Assembly: GCA_963839475.1 (NCBI GenBank)
Contig: CAWIVH010000012.1
Span: forward strand, 1 to 64,000
Reading direction: 5' to 3'
Source of the DNA: CAWIVH01 sp963839475
GTDB taxonomy: Bacteria > Acidobacteriota > UBA6911
DNA: 64,000 nt
Below are positions 27,878 through 36,579 of this stretch, piece by piece. The notes beneath the pieces are model-generated. The model saw only the letters and a list, made by a program, of their open reading frames with translations. It was not told the DNA's origin and did not search any database. The position numbers and the translations under genes are program-made. How positions within the stretch are numbered: position 1 is the first letter of the stretch; every line of letters starts with the position of its first letter.

Positions 27878-29365
27878 ATGAAGAATTGGAGCCGCAGGGA
27901 TTTCATCGGGGGATTGGGAAATATCAGCGCCGGCCTGGCGCTTTCCCGGATAGTCCAAAACGCCGGCGCAGCAGACAGGAAGCCCACCAACTTCGTTGTC
28001 ATTTACATGGATGATATGGGTTACGGGGACCCGGCCTGCTATGGCGGGATCTCCGGCCTGACACCGAACCTTGACCGGATGGCGCGCGAGGGCATGCGTT
28101 TTAGCAGCTTTTATGTGGCGCAGGCGGTATGCAGCGCCTCTCGCGCAGCTCTCCTCACAGGATGCTACTCCAACCGTGTGGGAATTTCCGGTGCTTTGGG
28201 GCCGAACGCCAAAACCGGGCTCGACCCGCAGGAGGACACCATCGCGGATGTACTGAAACGCCGCGGCTATGCTTGCGGCATTTTCGGCAAATGGCACCTC
28301 GGCGACCACCAGCCTTACCTTCCGCTTCAGCAGGGGTTCGATGAGTATTTCGGTCTGCCCTATTCCAACGACATGTGGCCCGTCGACTACGACGGCACGC
28401 CGATTCCGCCGGGCCAGAAAAGAAATGCCGATGACGGCAAACCGCATCGCTCCTACTACCCGCCCCTGTTCTTGATGGAAAACAACGAGAAGGTGCGCGA
28501 GGTTCGGAATTTGACCGACCAGGATGAACTGACCACTCTGTACACAGAGCGAGCGACCGGGTTTATCGCAAAACACAAGGACAAACCTTTCTTCCTCTAC
28601 CTTCCCCACACCATGGTGCATGTACCGCTCGGGGTTTCAGCGAAGTTCCGGGGCAAGAGCGGACACGGGCTGTATTCCGACGTCCTGATGGAGATCGACT
28701 GGTCGGTAGGCCGAATCCTTGAGACCCTGAAGGAGCACGGGCTGGAGAAAAACACGCTGGTCGTATTTGCATCCGACAACGGCCCGTGGCGGAATTTCGG
28801 CAATCATGCGGGGAGTCCGGGACCGCTTCGCGAGGGGAAAATGACCATGTGGGAAGGTGGTTGCCGGGTTCCATGTATTGCCCGGTGGCCTGGCTTCATC
28901 CCCGCCGGAGTTGTCTGCAACAAAATCGCTTCGACGATCGATCTCCTTCCGACCCTTGCCGAAATTGCGGGAGCGCGATTGCCCGAACGCCGTATCGACG
29001 GCGTCAGCATCCTTTCCCTGTTGCAGAACAAGCGCGGCGCCGACCCCCGCCGGTCGATCCTTCTCTATTACGGTCAAACTCTGACTGGTGTGCGGGAAGG
29101 AAAATGGAAGCTGCAACTGCCGCACAAAACGCTGACCTATGAGGGTTTCTCTCCCGGCAGCGACGGCATCCCCGGACCAACTGGCAACCGGTCTGTGACC
29201 CTGGCGCTGTATAATATGGATAACGATGTCGGCGAGCAAACCAACCTTGCTGACCGATACCCCGAAGTGGTGGCCCGGCTGAGAAAAATCGCGGATGCCG
29301 CCCGGGCCGATCTCGGAGACACCGGGAATCCCGGCCCTGGAATCCGGACCCCGGCATCTTTCTAA
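27878..29365 (+). CDS. Tat-exported sulfatase with CSASR active site
   Basis: A twin-arginine signal (MKNWSRRDFIGGLG) is followed by the alkaline-phosphatase-like sulfatase fold. The metal pair DD lies in YMDDMGYGDP (residues 45-46). The cysteine to be converted to formylglycine is C85 in CSASRAALLTG, an Ala version of the usual CxPxR motif. Later blocks FGKWHLGD, FFLYLPHTMVHVP, ASDNGPWRNFG and the lysine in REGKM match arylsulfatase A-like enzymes. It should remove sulfate esters from glycans or aromatic compounds outside the cytoplasm. GGGAGG precedes the ATG. A second sulfatase lies at 39522; the maturation enzyme is not in the window. Confidence 0.92.
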   Translation: MKNWSRRDFIGGLGNISAGLALSRIVQNAGAADRKPTNFVVIYMDDMGYGDPACYGGISGLTPNLDRMAREGMRFSSFYVAQAVCSASRAALLTGCYSNRVGISGALGPNAKTGLDPQEDTIADVLKRRGYACGIFGKWHLGDHQPYLPLQQGFDEYFGLPYSNDMWPVDYDGTPIPPGQKRNADDGKPHRSYYPPLFLMENNEKVREVRNLTDQDELTTLYTERATGFIAKHKDKPFFLYLPHTMVHVPLGVSAKFRGKSGHGLYSDVLMEIDWSVGRILETLKEHGLEKNTLVVFASDNGPWRNFGNHAGSPGPLREGKMTMWEGGCRVPCIARWPGFIPAGVVCNKIASTIDLLPTLAEIAGARLPERRIDGVSILSLLQNKRGADPRRSILLYYGQTLTGVREGKWKLQLPHKTLTYEGFSPGSDGIPGPTGNRSVTLALYNMDNDVGEQTNLADRYPEVVARLRKIADAARADLGDTGNPGPGIRTPASF

Positions 29366-29377
29366 GCGAGCGCAAGA

Positions 29378-32300
29378 CTATTTCCGCGTCATATAGTGAT
29401 TGACGGCTGGGGTGACGATAAGGGACAGCACCATCGATGCGGCAATACCGCCTATCACCGCCACGGCAAGAGGTTGGAGCATCTGCGAACCGGCGCCCAA
29501 GGCAAGAGCCAGCGGGATCATTCCGGCAATCGTGGCCAGGGCTGTCATGACAATGGGGCGCAGCCTGCGCTCGCCGGCGGCGATCATCGCTTCCTCGGCC
29601 GACATTCCGGCTTGACGGTATTTTTTGTCGGCGTCCAGAAGCAGGATCCCGTTTTTGGCGACGATACCCACCACCATGATCAATCCCATAAACGACGAAA
29701 TGTTGAAGGTTATCCGCATCAGAAGAAGAGCCAGGAAGACGCCGGAAGAAGAAAGAAGCGCTGAGGCAAGGATCGCAATCGGAGCGGCAAAATCCCCGAA
29801 CTCGAACAGAAGAACAATAAAGACCAGCAGGATTGCGAGAATGAGGACAAGCGCCAGATCCCGGAACGAGCGCTGCTGCTCTTCGAATCCCCCGCCGTAT
29901 TCAACACGGATCGCAGGCGGTAGGTTCACCTTGGCTACCGCAAGTTTGACCTCTGTCATTGCAGTCCCCAGATCAAGCCCCTCAAGACGTGCCGTGACCG
30001 CTTTATCAGGCTGGAGATTATCGCGCCGGATTTCCGTCTGCCCCGGCATCTGAACCACCCTGGCCAGAGACCCAAGCGTCGCCTTCTGGCCCGTAGCACT
30101 CCCAAGCAGGGTGTTTTTGATGGCCTCCAGTGATGACCGCGTTGCTTCGGGAAAACGGACGCGAATGGTGTAGGCTCTTTCGTTCACCACTACGGGTGTG
30201 GGAGCCGGTTCCCCCTGCAAGACCGCGCTGGCATCGATTTCCACCTCTTCGGGGGTGAATCCGGCTCGCGCGGCAATGGTCGGATCGACCTGGAATACCG
30301 TCGCCGGGCCGCTGATCGTATTGTCGATCCCGTTCAGAATGTCCACCACTCCTTCGATTTTCTTGATCTCATCGGCCACCTTCGGCGCCCACTCGCGCAG
30401 CAGTTTGTCATCCTGGCAGAAGAGTTTGATTTCGATCGGCTCGGGAGCACTGGTCAAGTCACCGATCATGTCCTGCAGCAGCTGAACGAATTCAATCTGA
30501 AGCATCGGGAACTCCTTCCCGATCCGGTCGCGCAGTTCCGATTCGACTTCCTCCACCCCCCGGGAGCGGTCCCGCTTGAGCTTGACGGCGAAATCGCCGG
30601 TGTTGGCTTCGGTGACCGTGGCTAACCCCAGCTGGCTGCCGGTGCGCCGTGAGATGCTTTCGACCTCGGGCATTTTCACGAGCATGGTCTCGATGGCGGT
30701 CAGGACCCGGTTGGTTTCCTTGAGCGATGATCCGGCAGGCATCCAGTAATCGAGGATGAAGCCGCCCTCATCCATGTTGGGCAGGAGATCGGATCCCAGC
30801 GCCCGGTAACAGAAGAAGGAGCCGGCGATGATGGCCAGACAAAACATCCCGGTAATGTATGGATGCCGCAAGACGCCACGCAGCAAGGATCCATACATCC
30901 CGGCAATACGGTTCAGGATTCCACCGGCAGGATGGGATGCCGGTGCCATTCCGGATGAAGCGGGCAGATGCGGTGAATCGACCGCTTTCCCTTTCTTGCG
31001 GATCAGATAGTGACTCAGAGCTGGCGTCCAGGTCAGGGCGAGGGCAAGCGAGGTCAGAAGCGCGATGCCGACCGTAAGGGCCAGGGAGCGGAAAAAAACG
31101 CCGGTAACACCGGTGATCGAAATAAGGGGAAGGAAGACAACAATGGGGGTCAGCGTCGAACCTACCAGGGGAACGGTGATTTCGCGCAGGGCGCTGCGCA
31201 CCGCCTCGGCGCGATCCTGGCCGGCATCCCGGTGCATGATGATGTTTTCAACCACGACGATCGCATCGTCGATGACCAGCCCGACCGCAGCGGCCAAGCC
31301 GCCCAGGGTCATCAAATTGAAGCTTTCACCCATGACCCGGAGGGCAATGAAGGTCAGGGAGATGGTGGCCGGAATCACCATCCCCGCCACCATTGAAGTG
31401 CCCCAGTCGCGCAGGAACAGCACCAGGATCAAAGAAGCCAGAGCCAGGCCGATGATAATCGCATCCCGAACGCTTTGGATTGAATCGTTCACGATCTCGG
31501 ACTGATCGTACCAGGATTTCAATTCAACACCGGGAGGCAGCGTGCGCCGAATCACTTCAATTTCTGCCCGAACCTTTTCGGCGACACTGACGGTATTGCT
31601 GGCGGGTTGCCGGTAAAGGGTCAGGAGAACGGCCGGCTTGGTGTCGGCGGTGATGAGGGTATAAACCGGCTTGAATGATGGGCGGACTTCTCCGATATCT
31701 CCGATGCGCACGGGAATGCCCGCCGGCGTGGTTTTCACCACGATATCCGAAATTTCCGCGGCATTGCGTGCCTGCCCGCTCACCAGTGCGAGCACCAGCT
31801 CATGGCTATTTTCCATCATCCCGGGGGAATCGATCATGTTGTTCCGCCGTATGGCATCCAGTAGTGCCGGCACCGTGATCCCTGTGCGCAAAAGCTTGGC
31901 CGGATCCGGCATAATCTCGAACTCCGGCTCCTGCCCCCCCTGGACTACAACGGTCGACACGCCGCCCAGCCGGTTCAGCCGGGGCCTGAGGTCATAGGTC
32001 GCGAGCTCCCATAACCGGGTTTGCGGGACCTTTTCGGAAGTCAGGCTGTAGCCCATGATCGGAAACGCGGCGAAGGTCAGGCGGTTTGCGGTTACCTTCG
32101 CGGTAGCTGGCATGTTGGAACGAATTTCGGCCACGGCGGCATTGACCAGATTCAGCGTCTGGAACATGTCGGCATTCCAGTCGAAAAACAGGTTTACCTC
32201 CACGGTGCCGCGGCTGGTGATAGAGCGCACCCGCTCGAGGCCGGGGACCGCATTGATCGCTTCCTCGATCGGCCGCGTTACGGTAACCAGCATTTGATCG

Positions 32301-32509
32301 ATCGGCGCCACGCCGTTATCCACTCCCACAATGATGCGGGGAAAATCGGTCGCGGGAAAGACCGCGATCGGGATGGTAAAGGCGAGATAGATTCCCACTC
32401 CGACACAGGTGAGGATAAGGAAAATCACCGGTTTCGAGTGGCGTGCGGTCCAATGTTCCCCAACATTCTCCTCCGCAGCATTCAGCTCAACATCAGGATC
32501 TACTTTCAT
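29378..32509 (-). CDS. RND family efflux pump, inner-membrane subunit
   Basis: About 1040 residues with the RND layout: a first membrane helix (VIFLILTCVGVGIYLAFT), a large periplasmic porter part, six helices including the proton-relay helix GLVIDDAIVVVENI, a second porter part and six more helices. The ALAYYWTPALS-like segment (LTWTPALSHYLI) ends the first half. It belongs to the hydrophobe or general efflux type rather than the copper type: no methionine metal path is evident. The frame opens at 32590, but the ATG at 32509 is preferred: it lies 7 bp after the upstream gene's stop and avoids a 74-bp overlap. It works with the fusion protein and TolC encoded just upstream. Confidence 0.93.
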   Translation of the reverse strand: MKVDPDVELNAAEENVGEHWTARHSKPVIFLILTCVGVGIYLAFTIPIAVFPATDFPRIIVGVDNGVAPIDQMLVTVTRPIEEAINAVPGLERVRSITSRGTVEVNLFFDWNADMFQTLNLVNAAVAEIRSNMPATAKVTANRLTFAAFPIMGYSLTSEKVPQTRLWELATYDLRPRLNRLGGVSTVVVQGGQEPEFEIMPDPAKLLRTGITVPALLDAIRRNNMIDSPGMMENSHELVLALVSGQARNAAEISDIVVKTTPAGIPVRIGDIGEVRPSFKPVYTLITADTKPAVLLTLYRQPASNTVSVAEKVRAEIEVIRRTLPPGVELKSWYDQSEIVNDSIQSVRDAIIIGLALASLILVLFLRDWGTSMVAGMVIPATISLTFIALRVMGESFNLMTLGGLAAAVGLVIDDAIVVVENIIMHRDAGQDRAEAVRSALREITVPLVGSTLTPIVVFLPLISITGVTGVFFRSLALTVGIALLTSLALALTWTPALSHYLIRKKGKAVDSPHLPASSGMAPASHPAGGILNRIAGMYGSLLRGVLRHPYITGMFCLAIIAGSFFCYRALGSDLLPNMDEGGFILDYWMPAGSSLKETNRVLTAIETMLVKMPEVESISRRTGSQLGLATVTEANTGDFAVKLKRDRSRGVEEVESELRDRIGKEFPMLQIEFVQLLQDMIGDLTSAPEPIEIKLFCQDDKLLREWAPKVADEIKKIEGVVDILNGIDNTISGPATVFQVDPTIAARAGFTPEEVEIDASAVLQGEPAPTPVVVNERAYTIRVRFPEATRSSLEAIKNTLLGSATGQKATLGSLARVVQMPGQTEIRRDNLQPDKAVTARLEGLDLGTAMTEVKLAVAKVNLPPAIRVEYGGGFEEQQRSFRDLALVLILAILLVFIVLLFEFGDFAAPIAILASALLSSSGVFLALLLMRITFNISSFMGLIMVVGIVAKNGILLLDADKKYRQAGMSAEEAMIAAGERRLRPIVMTALATIAGMIPLALALGAGSQMLQPLAVAVIGGIAASMVLSLIVTPAVNHYMTRK

Positions 32510-32516
32510 ACGGATC

Positions 32517-33827
32517 TTATTTCCCCGTGGGTTCCTTTTTATCCCGGTCGGCTTTTTTTCCCTCTTCTGATTGGGAGGGTTCTTCTTCACCCGCAGACAC
32601 TTTGATTTTCGCGTTATCCTGCAATCCGTAGCCGCCTGAGGTAATGACCTGCTCCCCGGCGGTGAGCCCTTTCAGGACCTGCACTTTCCCCGCCTCCCGA
32701 ATTCCGGCTTCAATCTGCCGGTCATGGGCGACGGAATCGGAACCGGCGACGCGCACGATGGTCGAGCCGTCCTGCGCCGGCAGGATCGCTTCGACAGGTA
32801 TCACCAGGGTATCGATCACAGTTTCGGCCAGGATCGAAACCTGAACTGTCATTCCGGGTTTCATCCGCTCTCCGGGATTCTCGGCGACGATCCAGATCTC
32901 GGCTGTGGTGCTGTTGGGGTCCAATGCGGGGCTGACCACCGTTACCTTCCCGTGCAATTCCAATTCCGATTCGCGCGCCGCGATCGTTGCCGTGTTTCCG
33001 AGCCTGACATGCGGAAGTTGGTCGACCGGAACGTTTGCACGTGCCACTATGCTGGAGATGTCCACCACGGTCAGCAAAGGCGTCCCTGCGGCAGCCGTCT
33101 CACCCGCATAGTACGGACGATCGGCAACGACACCGCTGATCGGGCTGGTGATCCGGGCATAGGACACCATGGCGGATGTACCCTGCAATTTGCCACGGGC
33201 CGAATCGACTTGTGCCTGGGCGGCCTTTACCGCCTCTCCCTGGCCGATCTTTTGGAGCGATTCGAGGTGCCTCAAGGCTACATCATACGAACTCCTGGCC
33301 TGGGCGTAGGCGACGGATGCCTCATCCAGCTGCCTGCGCGGCAAGGCCCCTTGCTCGAACAGGCCCTTGCGGCTCTCCAGCACCTTCTGTGCAGCGTCCA
33401 GGACTTCTTTGCCGGCAGTGACTTCAGCCTGGGATTTGGCGATTTCGTCGGGAAGGGATGCAGTAGTGGTGATCCGAAAATTCGCCTCCGCCTGATCGAG
33501 ATTTCCTTTTGCCTCCATCTCGGCGGCCGCAATGTCGCGGTTTTCGAGGACGGCCAGTACTTGTCCCTTGCTCACGTGATCCCCGCGATTAACGTAAAAC
33601 TCCCGCACCGGGGCGGTGATCTTCGGCACAACGGCGGCCTGATCTCGGGGAAAGAGGATGCCCTGCGCCTGCACGATCCGTCGAATGGAGGATTTTTCGA
33701 CCGCCGTTGTCCGGACCGGCACCACCGGCTCCGGCTCCTTCTCCTCGGTTTTCGAGCAGCCGGATGCGAGAAGCAACAGAAATGTGCCTGTCATACTGAT
33801 CCCGGCTCTATAGAATGGATTCCGCAT
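32517..33827 (-). CDS. RND periplasmic membrane-fusion lipoprotein
   Basis: The signal ends in a lipobox (LLLLASGC), so it is anchored in the inner membrane as a lipoprotein. The mature part has the HlyD/AcrA order: a barrel-sandwich half (ITAPVREFYVNRGDHVSKGQ), a helical hairpin rich in Ala, Glu and Gln, the second half (YARITSPISGVVADRPYYAG), and a beta-barrel and membrane-proximal domain (MKPGMTVQVSILAE, VIPVEAILPAQDG). It ends in a charged Glu/Lys tail. It lies 3 bp after the TolC gene and 7 bp before the pump gene: one operon. Confidence 0.93.
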   Translation of the reverse strand: MRNPFYRAGISMTGTFLLLLASGCSKTEEKEPEPVVPVRTTAVEKSSIRRIVQAQGILFPRDQAAVVPKITAPVREFYVNRGDHVSKGQVLAVLENRDIAAAEMEAKGNLDQAEANFRITTTASLPDEIAKSQAEVTAGKEVLDAAQKVLESRKGLFEQGALPRRQLDEASVAYAQARSSYDVALRHLESLQKIGQGEAVKAAQAQVDSARGKLQGTSAMVSYARITSPISGVVADRPYYAGETAAAGTPLLTVVDISSIVARANVPVDQLPHVRLGNTATIAARESELELHGKVTVVSPALDPNSTTAEIWIVAENPGERMKPGMTVQVSILAETVIDTLVIPVEAILPAQDGSTIVRVAGSDSVAHDRQIEAGIREAGKVQVLKGLTAGEQVITSGGYGLQDNAKIKVSAGEEEPSQSEEGKKADRDKKEPTGK

Positions 33828-33830
33828 ATG

Positions 33831-35159
33831 TCAATAAGTCCCCGTAAGAATTTGGATATTTGCGAGCGCAAGCCGGTAGCGGGAAAGGCCATCATCGTAG
33901 GCATTGCGCGCCTGCGCCAGGGTCGATTGGGCATCCACAACCTCCAGAACCGCTGCTTCGCCCGCCTGGTAGCGGAGTGTGGTTAGCCTGAGGCTTTCAT
34001 CCGAAAGATCCAGCGACTGCTTGAGTGAATCCAGCTGGGCAAGAGCGGCGCGGGCTTCGAGGTAAGAGGTGCGAAGATTGGAGTCGAGCTGTTTCCGCGC
34101 CAGGAGGAGATCCAGCTGGGCCTGCTGGCGTTTCAACTCAGCCTGGCGGACTTTGCTCCGGCCGGCCCACCAGTTCCAAACCGGGATATTCAGGCTCGCC
34201 TGGGCCACGGATCCCAGCCGGTTGTACCCCTCGGAATCGTGGACGGCAAATTCGTTGGCATTGATGCCGTAGAAATAGTCAAGGCTGAGCGATGGCAGGT
34301 AGGCGGTTTTGGCCAGGGCGACGCCGAATTCCTCCTGGCGGACCGTGAGTTCGGCGGCATGCAGCTCCGGGCTGATCTGCTCTGCCTGTTTTCTTACCAC
34401 CTCCAGCACAGGGAGCTCATCCAGAGATCCAAGATCATCCACGACCGTGAACTCCGTCTCCGGGTCGGAAAAGATCAGGACCGCCAGGTTCACTTTGGCT
34501 TTTTCCACCGCAAGGATCGCCTCCTGAAGTTCGCGCTCCCGCTGCTGATAGGTCAATCTGGCTTTGACCACGTCGGCGTGAGCCACCTCGCCGCCCTGCT
34601 GCAGCCGGGCTGTGGTTTCGGTAAATTTCTGCGCCTCACCCAAAGAAGTCCGGGCATTGCGGAGGCGTCGTTGGGCGGCTACGACCGTGTAATAATCCTG
34701 AATGACGATGGCTGTAACTCCACGGGCAGCGATCTCCCGGCGGGCAGCAGACAGTGCCTCCCCTGCGATGGACCGGCGGTATTCGGCCATACGCGCCGGG
34801 GAGTAGAGTTCCTGGTGAACCGCAGCCATACTGCCGTAAACGTGCACGCCGTCGTTGGGCACCCAGATTCCGGAAGGAGTTCCGTTTCCCTGAGTGTAGA
34901 TCATCTGGTTTTGAAAGTGGAGCGTTGGAAACAATGCGGTCTTGGCCTGGACGCGATCTTCCCGAGCCGAGGCAACGGCAAGAACGGCGGATTGCAGCAG
35001 GGGGCTGACGGTCCGGGCGCGCTCAAGCGCCCCCTTCAAGTCCACCGTAACCGCGGCGGGCCCGGATGACGGAGGAGAACCCTGTCCATTCAACGGTGCC
35101 GCGATTCCGGAAATAATCAGAATAGAAAACAACCACCCTCTGGTTTTGATCCCGCGCAT
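33831..35159 (-). CDS. TolC-family outer-membrane channel
   Basis: After a signal peptide (GWLFSILIISGIAAPLNGQ) the protein shows the duplicated outer-membrane efflux pattern with long helices: VDLKGALERARTVSPLLQSA, a coiled-coil stretch KVNLAVLIFSDPE, and the second repeat VRQEEFGVALAKTAYLPSLS, ending ARNAYDDGLSRYRLALANIQ. I chose the ATG at 35159 because GAGGA lies five bases upstream; the frame extends to 35195. It is the first gene of the efflux operon with the fusion protein and RND pump. Cargo cannot be told. Confidence 0.92.
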   Translation of the reverse strand: MRGIKTRGWLFSILIISGIAAPLNGQGSPPSSGPAAVTVDLKGALERARTVSPLLQSAVLAVASAREDRVQAKTALFPTLHFQNQMIYTQGNGTPSGIWVPNDGVHVYGSMAAVHQELYSPARMAEYRRSIAGEALSAARREIAARGVTAIVIQDYYTVVAAQRRLRNARTSLGEAQKFTETTARLQQGGEVAHADVVKARLTYQQRERELQEAILAVEKAKVNLAVLIFSDPETEFTVVDDLGSLDELPVLEVVRKQAEQISPELHAAELTVRQEEFGVALAKTAYLPSLSLDYFYGINANEFAVHDSEGYNRLGSVAQASLNIPVWNWWAGRSKVRQAELKRQQAQLDLLLARKQLDSNLRTSYLEARAALAQLDSLKQSLDLSDESLRLTTLRYQAGEAAVLEVVDAQSTLAQARNAYDDGLSRYRLALANIQILTGTY

Positions 35160-35269
35160 ACGAATCCTCAAAATGATGTGGGCCTCCATAAGCAAACTCA
35201 GTATGGCCCCGGCCGATTGAATCCGGAATGGTTACCGGGTTCGACGGCTGATTTTCCTGAAGTTTTTTA

Positions 35270-36325
35270 TTACTTGGAATCGGTACCGTAGACCAGCACT
35301 TTAAACGAACCCGGAACCATCCTAGGTCGCGGACGCTGACCTCCCGGGGCTGGCTGCGCTGCAGGGGCTTCATATTCAGCCGCTGCCAGGTAGATTTTGT
35401 GCGTCCTGGGATCAAGGGTCATGGTTCGAGCGCCTCTTGCCGTTGTGAGAGTCTGGACAACGGTCAGTTTGTCGGGAGTATCGAGCCGGGCGATCGTGAC
35501 ATTTCCGCTCCCGCCGCTGGATGCGAAAGCAAGTCGGGTTTCGGGATCATAGTTGTTCGCATCCACGCCTTCGCCGATCGGCACCGAGCCGATTACCTTG
35601 CCTGAGACATAGTCCATCATGATCATGAGTTTGTTGGAGCACCCGATGAAGAGGCGGTGATTCACGAGGTCGATGGCCATTCCTGACGCTTCTTCCCCCG
35701 GCGCTATCGGCCACTTGGCAGCCACCTCGTGCTTGGCGGTATCGATGGAAACCACCTCGCTGGTGTCCTCGATATTGCAGAAAACACGCCCGCCCTTCAC
35801 ATCCACTTGTGCGAATTCGGGCTTGCCGGGCAACGGAATGGTCGCCAGGACTTTGCCGGTAGCGGCTTCAAAAACCGTGGCGGACTTCCCGCGACCATTA
35901 AAGGCGTAGACCTCTTTGCGGCCCGGATCGTAGAGAATGGCATCGGGATTAGCGCCGGTATCGACCTTGGCTTTAATCTCCAGGGTTTTCAGATCAACGA
36001 TGCCGGCCTTGTTTTCCTGGCCGTTGCTGACGAAACCGAGGCCGAGATCGGGTGCGATGGCAAAGCCATGAACTCCCGGAGTCCCGGTAATTTCACCGAC
36101 CACGGCATCCTTGTCCAGGTCAATGACCATGACTTTGGTTGCATGAGTTACATAAAGCCGGTGCGCCGCAGCGTCCACCGAGGCGTAATCCCACCCGCCT
36201 TCACCTCCCACATCGATTTGTTTGATGAAGTGATACGGGCCCTCGGCAGCCAATGCCGGCAACAGAACAAAGGTTATTGCCAAAATCAGGCGGGAAACCG
36301 CCCAGGTTGGTTTCCAATGCCGCAT
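35270..36325 (-). CDS. Secreted YncE/YVTN-type beta-propeller protein
   Basis: A signal peptide (LILAITFVLLPALAAEG) is followed by seven-bladed-propeller repeats of the YVTN type: DAAAHRLYVTHATKVMVIDL, LKTLEIKAKVDTGANPDAIL, YDPGRKEVYAFNG and DLVNHRLFIGCSNKLMIM. The end is proline-rich. GGAGG precedes the ATG. Such proteins are scaffolds or binding proteins, some lactonase-like; no catalytic residues are evident. It lies 75 bp upstream of the efflux operon on the same strand (between the stop here and the likely TolC start is 110 bp), so cotranscription is possible but not shown. Confidence 0.82.
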   Translation of the reverse strand: MRHWKPTWAVSRLILAITFVLLPALAAEGPYHFIKQIDVGGEGGWDYASVDAAAHRLYVTHATKVMVIDLDKDAVVGEITGTPGVHGFAIAPDLGLGFVSNGQENKAGIVDLKTLEIKAKVDTGANPDAILYDPGRKEVYAFNGRGKSATVFEAATGKVLATIPLPGKPEFAQVDVKGGRVFCNIEDTSEVVSIDTAKHEVAAKWPIAPGEEASGMAIDLVNHRLFIGCSNKLMIMMDYVSGKVIGSVPIGEGVDANNYDPETRLAFASSGGSGNVTIARLDTPDKLTVVQTLTTARGARTMTLDPRTHKIYLAAAEYEAPAAQPAPGGQRPRPRMVPGSFKVLVYGTDSK

Positions 36326-36579
36326 AAAACCTCCGCGCCCGGGACAATGGAGGCCTCGGGGTAATGAGTATCGACTATAGACCGGTTAATAGCCATTACG
36401 TCCCCCGCCGTGCAACGTTTCCGATTTAGCGCACGAGATTCCTTATTCGGCTCTTGGCTGTAAAGGCAAGCCGGGTCTGCATTTTGCCGCAAAAGCAGAT
36501 CGACTTTTCCATCGGTCGATGCATGAACTTGCCCGGGCAACCATGCTACAGAGCTGTGGATGCGGCAGACTGGATCCGA
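36326..36579. other. Intergenic stretch, nothing recognised
   Basis: About 250 bp between the propeller gene start and the GH2 stop, both on the minus strand. No supported gene or repeat was found here. Confidence 0.4.

Noticed and set aside
32724..33986. 420-residue plus-strand frame over the membrane-fusion protein
   Set aside because: Antisense shadow of a recognised lipoprotein gene; no domain is seen.
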